A stretch of DNA of 64,000 bases from JAGPUQ01 sp049325095 (GCA_049325095.1 JBMOPO010000037.1:13931-77930), one strand, 5' to 3'. Positions 44,494 to 52,446 are shown, counted from the stretch's first letter. Notes: a model not told the origin generated them from the letters alone. Numbers and translations: made by a program.

Positions 44494-45900
44494 ATGTTGC
44501 CCGTCATCGCCCTGGTCGGACGTCCCAATGTCGGCAAATCGACGCTCTTCAACCGCCTGACCAAATCGCGGGAGGCGCTGGTCGCCGATTTTCCGGGCCT
44601 GACCCGAGACCGGCGTTACGGCGAGGCGCGCTTCGAGGAGCGCCGGTTCGTGGTCATCGACACCGGCGGCATCACCGGCCGGGAGGACGGTATCGACAGC
44701 GCCATGGCGGCGCAGTCCTATCGGGCGATGGCGGAGGCGGACGCGGTCCTGCTGCTGGTCGACTGCCGCGAGGGCCTCACCGCCACCGACGAGGCGCTGG
44801 CCGCCCGCCTGCGCCAGGGCAGCGCCCCGGTGTACCTGGTCGTCAACAAGATCGACGGGACCAACGCCGACATCGCGGTGGGCGAGTTCCACCGGCTCGG
44901 GTTTGCGCCGGTGTTTCCGATCACCGCCACCGGCGGGCGCGGCGTGCGGGCGCTGCTCGCCGCGGTGCTGGCGGCGCTGCCCGCGGCGCCGCCGCAAATT
45001 CCGGAGACCGCCGCGGATGGGGAGCAGGGTATCCGGGTCGCGGTGGTGGGGCGCCCCAATGTCGGCAAGTCCACGCTGGTCAACCGGCTGCTCGGCGAGG
45101 AGCGGGTGGTGGTCTTCGACCAGCCCGGCACCACCCGGGACAGCATCTATATCGACTATGAGCGCGACGGCATCCGCTACACCCTGATCGACACCGCCGG
45201 GGTGCGGCGCCGCCGGCACATCGACCTCGCGGTGGAAAAGTTCTCCATCGTCAAAACCCTCAAGGCCATCGACGATGCCCAGGTGACCATCCTCCTCACC
45301 GATGCCAGAGAGGGTTTGGTGGACCAGGATCTGCACCTGCTCGGCTATTGTCTGGAGGCCGGGCGCGCCACGGTGCTGGCGGTCAACAAGTGGGACGGGC
45401 TGGCGCCCGAGCGGCGGGAATGGGTCCGGCGCGAGCTGGAGCGGCGCCTGCGTTTCGCCGACTTCGTCGAGGTCCATTTCATTTCGGCGCTGCACGGCAG
45501 CGGGGTCGGCGACCTCTATCCGGCGGTGCAGCGGGCCCATCGGGCGGCGACCGACCAGTACGGCACTGCGCGCCTGACCCGCATTCTGCACGCCGCGGTC
45601 GCGGCCCATCCGCCGCCGCTCGCGCACGGCCGGCGCATCAAGCCCAGGTTCGCGCACCTCGGCGGGCGCAATCCGCCGCTGGTGGTGATCCACGGCGGCC
45701 AGGTGGCGGCCTTGCCCAACCCCTATGTGCGCTATCTGGAAAAGGCCTTTCGCCGCGCCCTGGAGCTGCCGGGGACGCCGGTGCGCATCGAGCTGAAGTC
45801 GACCGACAACCCGTTCGCCGGGCGCAGGAACGAGCTGACGCCGCGCCAGATCGCCAAGAAGCGGCGGGCCGCTGCGCACTACCGAAAGCAACGCCGCTGA
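44494..45900 (+). CDS. der: ribosome-assembly GTPase Der (EngA)
   Basis: 468 residues with two tandem GTPase domains: GRPNVGKST at about 9-17 and again near 187-195, each with a G3 DTGG or DTAG and a G4 NKxD, followed by a KH-like C-terminal domain ending in a Lys/Arg-rich tail. Needed for 50S subunit maturation. Last gene of the conserved ndk-der run; priA is convergent 21 bases away. Confidence 0.97.
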   Translation: MLPVIALVGRPNVGKSTLFNRLTKSREALVADFPGLTRDRRYGEARFEERRFVVIDTGGITGREDGIDSAMAAQSYRAMAEADAVLLLVDCREGLTATDEALAARLRQGSAPVYLVVNKIDGTNADIAVGEFHRLGFAPVFPITATGGRGVRALLAAVLAALPAAPPQIPETAADGEQGIRVAVVGRPNVGKSTLVNRLLGEERVVVFDQPGTTRDSIYIDYERDGIRYTLIDTAGVRRRRHIDLAVEKFSIVKTLKAIDDAQVTILLTDAREGLVDQDLHLLGYCLEAGRATVLAVNKWDGLAPERREWVRRELERRLRFADFVEVHFISALHGSGVGDLYPAVQRAHRAATDQYGTARLTRILHAAVAAHPPPLAHGRRIKPRFAHLGGRNPPLVVIHGGQVAALPNPYVRYLEKAFRRALELPGTPVRIELKSTDNPFAGRRNELTPRQIAKKRRAAAHYRKQRR

Positions 45901-45921
45901 CCGTTCGCCGGGCGCCCCCGG

Positions 45922-48114
45922 TCACAGCATCTCCTGGGGGTCGGCATCGATGCTCCAGCGCACCCGCCGCGCCTCGGGCAGGGATTCCAGCCGCAACGCC
46001 AGCTCGGCGAGGACCGGCTGCAGCTCGCCGCGGCGGGCGGCGCCCAGCGACAGCAGGTAGCGGAAGCGCCCGCCCCGCCTCTCCAGGGGAGCGGGCAGGG
46101 GGCCGAGCGGCCGCACCTCGGCACTCAGGGACTCCGCGATCCCCCGCGCGGCGCACAGCAGCTCCAGCGCACGCTGGGCGACTTCGGCCTCGGCGCGCAC
46201 CAGCGCCAGCGCGCCCCGGGGCGGCATGCCCAGCGCCGCGCGCTCGTCGAGCAGGCGCGCGGCGAAGGTCCCGTAGCCCTCGCGGACCAGAGTGGTCAGC
46301 AGCGGGTGGTCGCAGAAGTGGCTCTGCAGCAACACCCGGCCCGGGTGCTCGCCGCGCCCGGTGCGGCCCGCCACCTGGGTGAGCAACTGGCCGAGCCGCT
46401 CGGGAGCGCGGAAATCCGGGCTCATCAGGCCGTCGTCGGCGTTGAGGACCACCACCAGCGCGACCCCGGGGAAGTGGTGGCCCTTGGCCAGCATCTGGGT
46501 GCCCACCAGGATGCAGGGCCGGCCGCTGTGCACCGCGGCCAGCTTGTCTTCCAGCCGGCGCCGGCTGGCGGTGGCATCGCTGTCGATCCGGATCACCGCC
46601 GTGTCCGGGAAAAGCTCGCGCAGCCCGAGCTCGGCTTTCTCGGTGCCCTGGCCCGACGACTGCAACTGGGTGCCGCCGCAATCCGGGCACTGTTGCGGGA
46701 TCCCGCGCCGGTAGCCGCAGTGGTGGCAGATCAGGCGCGCGGCGCCCAGATGGACCGTGAGGCGGGTGTCGCAGTGCGGGCAGCCGCCGATCCAGGCGCA
46801 GTCGTGGCACAGCAGGGCGGTCGCGTAGCCCCGGCGGTTGAGAAACACCAGCACCTGGCGGCCGGCGGCCAGGGTCGATCCGATGGCCTCCAGCGCCTGC
46901 GCCGAGAGCCCCTCGCGCAGTCCGGCCCGGCGCAGATCGATCAGCTCCCAGCGCGGCGCCCCGGCGCCGGGGCGCTGGGTCAGGCGCAGCATCCGATACC
47001 GCCCCCGCCGGGCGTTGTCGAGACTTTCCAGCGAGGGGGTCGCCGAGCCCAGCAGCAGGGGGATTCCCGCGCGCCGGGCGCGCATCACCGCCACGTCCCG
47101 GGCCGAATAGCGAAACCCGTCCTGCTGCTTGTAGGACAGGTCGTGCTCCTCGTCGACGATGACGATGCCGAGCCGCTGCAACGGCGTGAACACCGCCGAA
47201 CGGGTGCCGATCAGAACCCCCACGCGGCCCGCCCGGGCGGCCGCCCAGGTGCGCGCCCGGTCCGCCTCGCCGAGCCCGGAGTGCAGCACCGCCACCGGGC
47301 AGGTGAAGCGGGACTCGAAGCGCGCCAGGGTCTGGGGGGTGAGCGCGATTTCCGGCACCAGCACCAGGGCCTGCCGGCCCAGGCGCAGCACCCGTTCGAT
47401 GGCGCGGAGATAGACCTCGGTCTTGCCGGTACCGGTATCGCCGTAGAGGAGATAGGTCTGGTAGCGGTGGAGTTCCAGCTCCGCCAGCGCCCGCCGCTGG
47501 TCGTCGTGCGGCGCCGGCGGCGGTTCGGCCAGCAGTTGATCGACATCGGCCGGGCTGCCCGGATCCCCGGCGCAGGGCTGGATGAGCTCCTCCGCGGCCA
47601 GGGCGCGGATCACGGCGGCGGAAATCCCCGCCGCGCGCAGTTCGGCCGCCGTTCGCGGCCGCGCGCGCAGCAGGTGCACCAGCTCCCGGCGGCGCGGCGC
47701 GCGGGCGAACGCGGTATCCGCCAGCCCGCGACCGCGATCGCTGAGCCGCCACCACCCGTGCCGCGGCGGGGGTGGAGATTCCCCGCGGCGGACCAGGGCC
47801 GGCAGGACCGACAGCACCGCCTCGCCCACCGGATGGTGGTAGTAGTCGGCCGCCCAGCGCACCAGTTCGAGCAGTTCGCCGGGCAGCAGGGGCTCCTCGT
47901 CGAGCACTTGCTCGATCGCCCGCAGGGCCCGCCCCTGGCCGGCATCGCAGGCGCCGCGGCCGACCACCACCCCGACCAGGCGGCGGCTGCCGAACGGCAC
48001 CCTGACCCGGGTGCCCGGGGCGAGCGCGCGCCGGTGATCCGGGGGCGGCAGGTAATCGAACAGCCGCCGCAGCGGCGAGGGCACCGCGACCTGGTAACTT
48101 TCGGGTAGGGACAT
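45922..48114 (-). CDS. priA: primosomal replication restart helicase PriA
   Basis: 730 residues. 3'-to-5' helicase that reloads the replisome at stalled forks. N-terminal DNA-binding domain (SYQVAVPSPLRRLFDYLPP), Walker A GDTGTGKTEVY, DEEH box (VDEEHDLSYKQQ), and zinc-binding cysteines in paired CxxC motifs between helicase halves (CHDC, CPHC, CHHC, CPDC). ATG 48114 is used; upstream in-frame starts are unconserved. The rpmE promoter begins 6 bases from this start on the other strand. Confidence 0.96.
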   Translation of the reverse strand: MSLPESYQVAVPSPLRRLFDYLPPPDHRRALAPGTRVRVPFGSRRLVGVVVGRGACDAGQGRALRAIEQVLDEEPLLPGELLELVRWAADYYHHPVGEAVLSVLPALVRRGESPPPPRHGWWRLSDRGRGLADTAFARAPRRRELVHLLRARPRTAAELRAAGISAAVIRALAAEELIQPCAGDPGSPADVDQLLAEPPPAPHDDQRRALAELELHRYQTYLLYGDTGTGKTEVYLRAIERVLRLGRQALVLVPEIALTPQTLARFESRFTCPVAVLHSGLGEADRARTWAAARAGRVGVLIGTRSAVFTPLQRLGIVIVDEEHDLSYKQQDGFRYSARDVAVMRARRAGIPLLLGSATPSLESLDNARRGRYRMLRLTQRPGAGAPRWELIDLRRAGLREGLSAQALEAIGSTLAAGRQVLVFLNRRGYATALLCHDCAWIGGCPHCDTRLTVHLGAARLICHHCGYRRGIPQQCPDCGGTQLQSSGQGTEKAELGLRELFPDTAVIRIDSDATASRRRLEDKLAAVHSGRPCILVGTQMLAKGHHFPGVALVVVLNADDGLMSPDFRAPERLGQLLTQVAGRTGRGEHPGRVLLQSHFCDHPLLTTLVREGYGTFAARLLDERAALGMPPRGALALVRAEAEVAQRALELLCAARGIAESLSAEVRPLGPLPAPLERRGGRFRYLLSLGAARRGELQPVLAELALRLESLPEARRVRWSIDADPQEML

Positions 48115-48119
48115 GCGCC

Positions 48120-48147
48120 TTGAACGGAAACGGCTTTCTGCTAGTAT
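48120..48147 (+). promoter_or_regulatory. sigma-70 promoter for rpmE
   Basis: TTGAAC at 48120-48125, 16 bases, TAGTAT at 48142-48147, giving a start near 48154 and a leader of about 85 bases before the rpmE ATG. It is divergent to, and nearly abuts, the priA start codon. Confidence 0.65.
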
Positions 48148-48239
48148 GCGCGCTCCCGCAGGCACGGGGCGCGCGGTGCCCGGCACGGCAAGTTAAATGA
48201 CCGGGTGGCGGCGCGCAAGTCACGTCCACGAGGCCAGCC

Positions 48240-48455
48240 ATGAAAGCAGAGATCCATCCCCCCTACGGCAGACTGACCGCCACCTGCAGTTGCGGCAATG
48301 TCGTCGAAGTGGGTTCCACCCTCCAGGAGAGCATTCACCTCGACGTCTGTTCGGCCTGCCACCCCTTCTTCACCGGGAAGCAGAAGGTCGCCGATACCGG
48401 CGGTCGGATCGACCGGTTCAACCGGCGGTTTGGCGCGCTGGCCGCCAAGTCCTGA
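48240..48455 (+). CDS. rpmE: 50S ribosomal protein L31 (zinc-binding form)
   Basis: 71 residues. The cysteines Cys16, Cys18, Cys37 and Cys40 (TCSCGN and CSACHPF) mark the zinc-containing form, as opposed to the Cys-less RpmE2 made under zinc starvation. GSTLQESIHLDVCS and HPFFTGKQK are family hallmarks. It sits next to priA, a common neighbour. An intrinsic terminator follows at 48487. Confidence 0.97.
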   Translation: MKAEIHPPYGRLTATCSCGNVVEVGSTLQESIHLDVCSACHPFFTGKQKVADTGGRIDRFNRRFGALAAKS

Positions 48456-48472
48456 TGCGGATGTAACGTCCG

Positions 48473-49261
48473 GTGCTCCGCCGCGACGCGCCCGGGATCC
48501 TGATCCCGGGCGCGTTTTTGTTGGCGCTGGCATGGCCGCTCCCGGCCGCCGCGGATCCCTGTCTGCTCCCCGGTCCCGGCAGCGCCGTGGCGGTATCGCG
48601 GGTGGTCGATGGCGATACCCTGATCCTCGCCGACCGCCGCCGGATTCGCCTGATCGGGGTCAACGCGCCCGAACTGGGGCGGGACGGAAAGCCGGATCAA
48701 CCGCTGGCCCGAGCCGCGCGGGAGTTCCTGGCGGAACTGCTGGGTGGGGGCGACCCCGCGGCCGCACCCGCCGCCAGGGTGCGGCTGCACCCGGGTGTCG
48801 AGCCCCGCGATCGCCACGGCCGCTGGCTGGCGCACCTCGAGGTCGAAGGGCGCAGCGTCGAGCGCGAGCTGGTCCGTCGCGGCCTCGCCTATCACGTCGC
48901 CCTGCCGCCCAACCTCGCCCTGGCCGCCTGCCTGCGGGCTGCGGAGCAGGCGGCGCGGGCGGCCCGGGTCGGCCTGTGGAGCGCCGCGGCGGTCGGGCCG
49001 GTGCCCAGCGAGCGGATCGCCGCCGGCGGGTATCAGCGGGTGCGCGGCCGCGTCGAGCGCGTCCTGTTCGCCGACGCCTGGTGGATCGAGTTCGCGGGGA
49101 ATTTCCGCGGCGTGATCTACCCGGAACACCAGGGCCACTGGCGACGGCAGGCGGTCGCGGCCTGGCGGGGCCAGGTGATCGAGGTGCGGGGCTGGGTCTA
49201 CCGCGGCCGGCGCGGCGAGTGGCGCATGCGGCTGCCGACCCCGGATGCCCGGCTGCCCTGA
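48473..49261 (+). CDS. secreted thermonuclease-like (SNase-domain) protein
   Basis: 262 residues as modelled from GTG 48473. A signal peptide-like start (LLALAWPLPAAADP), then a staphylococcal-nuclease fold with VVDGDTLIL, RRIRLIGVNAPELG and WLAHLEVEGRSVERELVRRG, and a C-terminal OB-like region (about 175-260). The Asp of the nuclease DxPE motif is Asn (NAPE), a variant seen in other bacterial members. The first 14 codons coincide with the rpmE terminator hairpin, so the true start may be further in. Repeat copy D begins at its stop codon. Confidence 0.85.
   Translation: MLRRDAPGILIPGAFLLALAWPLPAAADPCLLPGPGSAVAVSRVVDGDTLILADRRRIRLIGVNAPELGRDGKPDQPLARAAREFLAELLGGGDPAAAPAARVRLHPGVEPRDRHGRWLAHLEVEGRSVERELVRRGLAYHVALPPNLALAACLRAAEQAARAARVGLWSAAAVGPVPSERIAAGGYQRVRGRVERVLFADAWWIEFAGNFRGVIYPEHQGHWRRQAVAAWRGQVIEVRGWVYRGRRGEWRMRLPTPDARLP
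48487..48522 (+). terminator. intrinsic terminator of rpmE
   Basis: A perfect 12-bp stem (48487-48498 with 48503-48514), CCTG tetraloop, then TTTTTGTT. It lies 32 bases after the rpmE stop and inside the modelled 5' end of the nuclease gene. Confidence 0.85.
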
Positions 49262-49414
49262 GCGCTGGTGAATTTTTCAAGCGCTCGGCCCGGCCAGGGA
49301 TGGCCGGACGCGGATCGAGCACGCCAGTGCTTGATCCGCGGGAGCAAGTCCGGGCAGGTACCGGACTTGCGACGCAAGAAATGCACAGGACGAGCATTTC
49401 TTCGCAAACGCTGA
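49262..49414 (+). repeat. dispersed structured repeat, copy D
   Basis: The best-preserved copy, starting one base after the nuclease stop codon. Hairpins: CCGGCCA 49290-49296 with 49301-49307; a 14-bp stem with one G-T pair, 49309-49322 with 49327-49340; a perfect 10-bp stem 49344-49353 with 49361-49370; and AAGAAATGC 49376-49384 with 49394-49402 around the conserved loop ACAGGACGA. About 80% alike to copy A by eye. Confidence 0.9.
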
Positions 49415-49434
49415 CGGGTCGGGCGATCCCCGGG

Positions 49435-49995
49435 TCAGGCGCGGGTCGGGCTCAGTTCCACCTCGGCGCCGGCGATCCGCTCCAGGTTGCCCAATTGCCG
49501 CCGCAGCGGCCGCCAGGCGTACAGAAACATGTCCAGCGGCCGCCACAGCGCCACCCAGCCGAGGATCAGCGCGCCCTCCGCGAGGAAGTCCGCCAGCAGG
49601 CCGCTCAGTTGGCCGCGAATCAGGCTGCTCAACCCCAGGCAACTGGCCAGAAACAACCCGCCCAGCACCAGGGCCGCGCGGGCCTCGCGCAGGTGCGCCC
49701 GCAGGCGCCGCCCGGCCTCGCTCGCCAGCCAGGAAAAATGGTGCCGGATGGCGTCGGGCGCGCTGGCGGCGGCAGCGGTGTCCAGTTCCGCCGGCGGCAG
49801 GTGGATCAGGATCTTGCACGGGGCGTGGGCGGGCAGCTCCTCGATCGCCCCGATCAGATAATGTTCCGCGGCCGGATCCAGGTCCCGCTCCCGGAAGGGC
49901 GACGGATCCAGGGTATCGAACAACTGCCCGATCCTGCTCAGGTGCATCTCGATCAGGAACCGGTCGCCCTCGCGGCGATAGGGAAGAGGTTGCAT
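49435..49995 (-). CDS. uncharacterised membrane protein
   Basis: 186 residues. I do not assign a named family. A soluble N-terminal part (1-105, with REGDRFLIEMHLSRIGQLFD and FRERDLDPAAEHYLIGAIEE) is followed by two hydrophobic helices (about 107-125 and 135-155) and a short basic tail. The pattern, including the PSPFRERDLDP segment, looks like a conserved protein rather than a chance frame. Its ATG is at 49995. It is convergent with the nuclease, with repeat D between. Confidence 0.75.
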   Translation of the reverse strand: MQPLPYRREGDRFLIEMHLSRIGQLFDTLDPSPFRERDLDPAAEHYLIGAIEELPAHAPCKILIHLPPAELDTAAAASAPDAIRHHFSWLASEAGRRLRAHLREARAALVLGGLFLASCLGLSSLIRGQLSGLLADFLAEGALILGWVALWRPLDMFLYAWRPLRRQLGNLERIAGAEVELSPTRA

Positions 49996-50171
49996 GCCGG
50001 GCTCTCCGCGCCACCGCGGCCATGGTCCCCGGCTGGGGCCGGCCGGGCAAGGGGCCGGCAGCCGCGGGCCCGCACGGCGGGCCTTGATCCCCGCGCCGGC
50101 GGTACCCCGCCCGGGGCGGCGCGCCGGGGTCCGCGCGGCACGCGCGCCAGCTTTTCCGACGGTGCCTCTGC

Positions 50172-50177
50172 TACAAT
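50172..50177 (+). promoter_or_regulatory. -10 element for tRNA-Cys
   Basis: TACAAT followed by a GC-only discriminator (GCGCGCCCC), typical of stable-RNA promoters under stringent control. A clear -35 hexamer is not evident. Confidence 0.45.
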
Positions 50178-50190
50178 GCGCGCCCCTGCG

Positions 50191-50264
50191 GGCTGGATGG
50201 CAGAGTGGTCATGCAGCGGACTGCAACTCCGCGTACGCCGGTTCGATTCCGACTCCAGCCTCCA
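50191..50264 (+). tRNA. tRNA-Cys (GCA)
   Basis: 74 bases including an encoded CCA. Acceptor stem GGCTGGA/TCCAGCC, anticodon GCA at 50223-50225 in a GGACTGCAACTCC arm, T arm with GGTTCGATTCC. It precedes tRNA-Leu(UAA), an order shared with the glyW-cysT-leuZ cluster of E. coli; no tRNA-Gly is found upstream here. Confidence 0.96.
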
Positions 50265-50381
50265 CTTCATTTTTCCCCGAACCCCCGAATCTCGCCACCG
50301 CCGCTCCAGCCGCTGCTGGCAGCGGCCGGCGCCTTGGCGTAAGGTGTCCCGCGCGGCCGTCGCGCCGCCACCGCCAGCCGC

Positions 50382-50690
50382 GCCCGAGTGGTGGAACAGG
50401 TAGACACAAGGGACTTGAAACGATTTGAGCCCCGCCGGGGAAACCCGGCGGGTGGACCCGTCAAATTCGGCGAACGCCCTGGAAGCCGTGGTTTCCGAGC
50501 CGACGCCGAGCCAAGCCCGAGGCATCGGGAAGGTGTAGAGAGCAGACGGCGGGCACCTACAGCCGCAACGGCCAGGGTGAAGGCGTGCTCCAGACCACGA
50601 ACGCCGAGGGTGGCGGCGGCGAAAGCCGAAGTGGTACGAAAATCCCTCGACCGCGAGGTCGTGCCGGTTCGAATCCGGCCTCGGGCACCA
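50382..50690 (+). tRNA. tRNA-Leu (UAA), split by a group I intron
   Basis: 5' exon 50382-50416 (35 bases, ending GGGACTT) and 3' exon 50639-50690 (52 bases, starting AAAATCCC and ending in CCA). Spliced length is 87 bases. Joining restores the loop CTTAAAA with anticodon TAA, the anticodon stem AGGGA/TCCCT, acceptor GCCCGAG/CTCGGGC, and the long variable arm of a type II tRNA. The intron interrupts the anticodon after its first base, the position used by cyanobacterial and plastid tRNA-Leu(UAA) introns. Confidence 0.95.
50417..50638 (+). ncRNA. group I self-splicing intron in tRNA-Leu(UAA)
   Basis: 222 bases, ending in the required G (50638). P1: exon C50414-U50416 plus the first intron bases pair with 50424-50429, placing the U-G wobble (U50416 with G50427) at the 5' splice site. 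P2: 50431-50439 with 50444-50452 around GAAA. P4: 50467-50472 with 50504-50509. P6: 50516-50520 with 50525-50529. Core AAGGTGTAGAGAGCAGACGG around P7. P8: GCCG/CGGC at 50562-50572. P9: CGGC GAAA GCCG at 50617-50628. The core resembles the Anabaena tRNA-Leu intron (IC3 type). It has no room for a homing endonuclease gene. Confidence 0.93.
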
Positions 50691-50733
50691 ATCCCGGCCG
50701 GCTGCCGCGCTCCGGCTGCCGGGAATCCAGGGG

Positions 50734-52335
50734 CTATCGCGAATGCCGGCGCCTGGGCTCCAGCTCCTGCCGGAACAGGGTCGTGCCTTCGAGGTCCTTG
50801 AGCGCCACCGTCATGACCTCGGTCGCGGCGTCGATGTCCACCTGGCCGAAGAACTGCAAGCCCGCCGAGGGCGGCAGGTTGGCCTGTCCGGGCGGCGGTG
50901 ACTTCTCGAACACCACCTCGGGCCCGAAGGTGCCGTCCAGTTCGCCGGGGCCGAAGGTGCCGGCATTGAGTGGGCCGCTGACGAACTCCCAGAACGGCAG
51001 GAAATCGCGCAGCGCGGCCCGATCCGGGTGGTAGTGGTGGGCGGCGGTGTAGTGCACGTCGGCGGTGAACCAGACCAGGTTCTCGATCCGGTGGCGGCGC
51101 ACGAAGCCGAGCAGTTCGGCGATCTCCAGTTCGCGCCCGAGCGGCGCGCCCTGGTCGCCGTTGGCGCCGTTCTCGAAGGCGGCGCCGTCGCGCACGATCA
51201 GCCCGATCGGCATGTCCGAGGCGATGATCTTCCAGGTTGCGGTCGATTCCAGCAGGGCGCGCTTGAGCCATTCCAGCTGCTCGCTGCCGAGGTAGGCCGT
51301 CTGCGGCCCGCCGACCGGTTGGTCGTTGGCAGTGTTGGGCCCGCGGAAGCTGCGCAGATCGATGCGAAAGACCTCGGCGCTGGGGCCGTACGGGAAGCGC
51401 TGGAACAGCCGCTCGCGCTCGCCGAAGCGCACCGGCATGTACTCCACGAAAGCCCGGTGGCTGCGCGCCGCCAGCAGGTCGACGCGGGTTTCCGTGTAGC
51501 GCGGGTCGCTCAGCATCTCGCCCGGGAACCAGTTGTTCAGCACCTCGTGGTCGTCCCACTGGACGAGCATCGGCACCTCGGCGTTGAAGCGGCGCAGGTT
51601 GTCGTCCAGCAGGTTGTAGCGATAGTTGCCGCGGAACTCGTCCAGGGTCTCGGCCACCTTGGCCTTCTCCGGCGTCACCAGGTTCTCCCACACCGAGCCG
51701 TCCGGCAGGATGACGCTGGCCTGCAGCGGCCCGTCGGCGTAGATGCTGTCGCCGCAGTGGATGAACAAATCCGGTTCGAGCGCGCGCATGGTCTCGAAGA
51801 TGCGCATCCCGCCGAACGCCGGGTTGATGCCCCAGCCCTGGCCGGCGACGTCACCCGACCACAGGAAGCGCAGGTGCCGCCTGGGCTTCGCCCGGCCCGG
51901 CGCCAGCCCCGGGGGCAGCGGGGTGCGCAGCCGTCCGGCCACCGGCTCGCTGGGCGCGGCCTCGCCGAGCAGATCCTCGAAGAACACCCGATAGAAGACG
52001 TCCTGCCCGGGCTCGAGATCGGTGACGTCGAGCTTGGCGGTGAAATCGCCGTCCGGCAGCGCCGCCGGGCCGCGCAGCAGGCGCGCGTCGCGAAAGTCCG
52101 GGCGGCTCGCCAGCTCCACCCACATCCGCGCCGGGCGGTCGGCGCGCGACCAGAGGATCGCCCGGTCCGCCAGTACGTCGCCGGCCTGCACTCCGCAGGG
52201 CGTCTCGATCCGGCCGGAGCCGCCGAAGGCGCGCAGCGGCAGGCCGCCCAGGGCGGCGATGCCGGCGAGGGCGCCGGCGCCCTGGAGCAGGCGGCGGCGG
52301 TTGCGGTCGATGGTGAATGTCGAACGGCGTGCCAT
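50734..52335 (-). CDS. phoD: PhoD-like alkaline phosphatase/phosphodiesterase, Tat-exported
   Basis: 533 residues. A twin-arginine signal (NRRRLLQGAG, about 12-21) and hydrophobic stretch mark Tat export in folded form. An N-terminal PhoD domain (about 40-140) precedes the metallophosphoesterase core with FLWSGDVAGQ, IHCGDSIYADG, QWDDHEVLNNW and FTADVHYTAAHHY. PhoD enzymes bind Fe and Ca and release phosphate from mono- and diesters. A candidate Pho box lies 94 bases upstream, which supports induction by phosphate starvation. Convergent with tRNA-Leu. Confidence 0.9.
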   Translation of the reverse strand: MARRSTFTIDRNRRRLLQGAGALAGIAALGGLPLRAFGGSGRIETPCGVQAGDVLADRAILWSRADRPARMWVELASRPDFRDARLLRGPAALPDGDFTAKLDVTDLEPGQDVFYRVFFEDLLGEAAPSEPVAGRLRTPLPPGLAPGRAKPRRHLRFLWSGDVAGQGWGINPAFGGMRIFETMRALEPDLFIHCGDSIYADGPLQASVILPDGSVWENLVTPEKAKVAETLDEFRGNYRYNLLDDNLRRFNAEVPMLVQWDDHEVLNNWFPGEMLSDPRYTETRVDLLAARSHRAFVEYMPVRFGERERLFQRFPYGPSAEVFRIDLRSFRGPNTANDQPVGGPQTAYLGSEQLEWLKRALLESTATWKIIASDMPIGLIVRDGAAFENGANGDQGAPLGRELEIAELLGFVRRHRIENLVWFTADVHYTAAHHYHPDRAALRDFLPFWEFVSGPLNAGTFGPGELDGTFGPEVVFEKSPPPGQANLPPSAGLQFFGQVDIDAATEVMTVALKDLEGTTLFRQELEPRRRHSR

Positions 52336-52428
52336 GGCGATCTTCCTCCGCTGGTTGGGGGACGGGGAATCGCGTGCGATCCCTGCGGCCGCGCCAGAAG
52401 TGGCGCCTCCCTAACTTCGCGGAACCCG

Positions 52429-52446
52429 GTTACAGGGCCTTGACAG
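52429..52446 (-). promoter_or_regulatory. candidate Pho box upstream of phoD
   Basis: Read on the minus strand: CTGTCAA, GGCC, CTGTAAC. Two direct 7-base repeats 11 bases apart is the geometry of PhoB-binding Pho boxes (CTGTCAT repeats), with one mismatch per half-site. It lies upstream of the PhoD-like gene on the correct strand. A matching -10 is not clear. Confidence 0.6.

Noticed and set aside
43165..45891. A 908-codon open frame on the minus strand, and similar giant frames at 2894-5470 (-), 13761-17144 (+) and 13599-17715 (-)
   Set aside because: Each is the shadow of well-recognised genes on the other strand or frame. High GC makes stop codons rare, and the predicted proteins are Arg/Gly/His/Pro-rich without any family motif.
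48298..50403. A 701-codon plus-strand frame across rpmE, the nuclease, repeat D and tRNA-Cys
   Set aside because: It crosses a strong terminator, a tRNA and a repeat, and overlaps genes with clear signatures in other frames.
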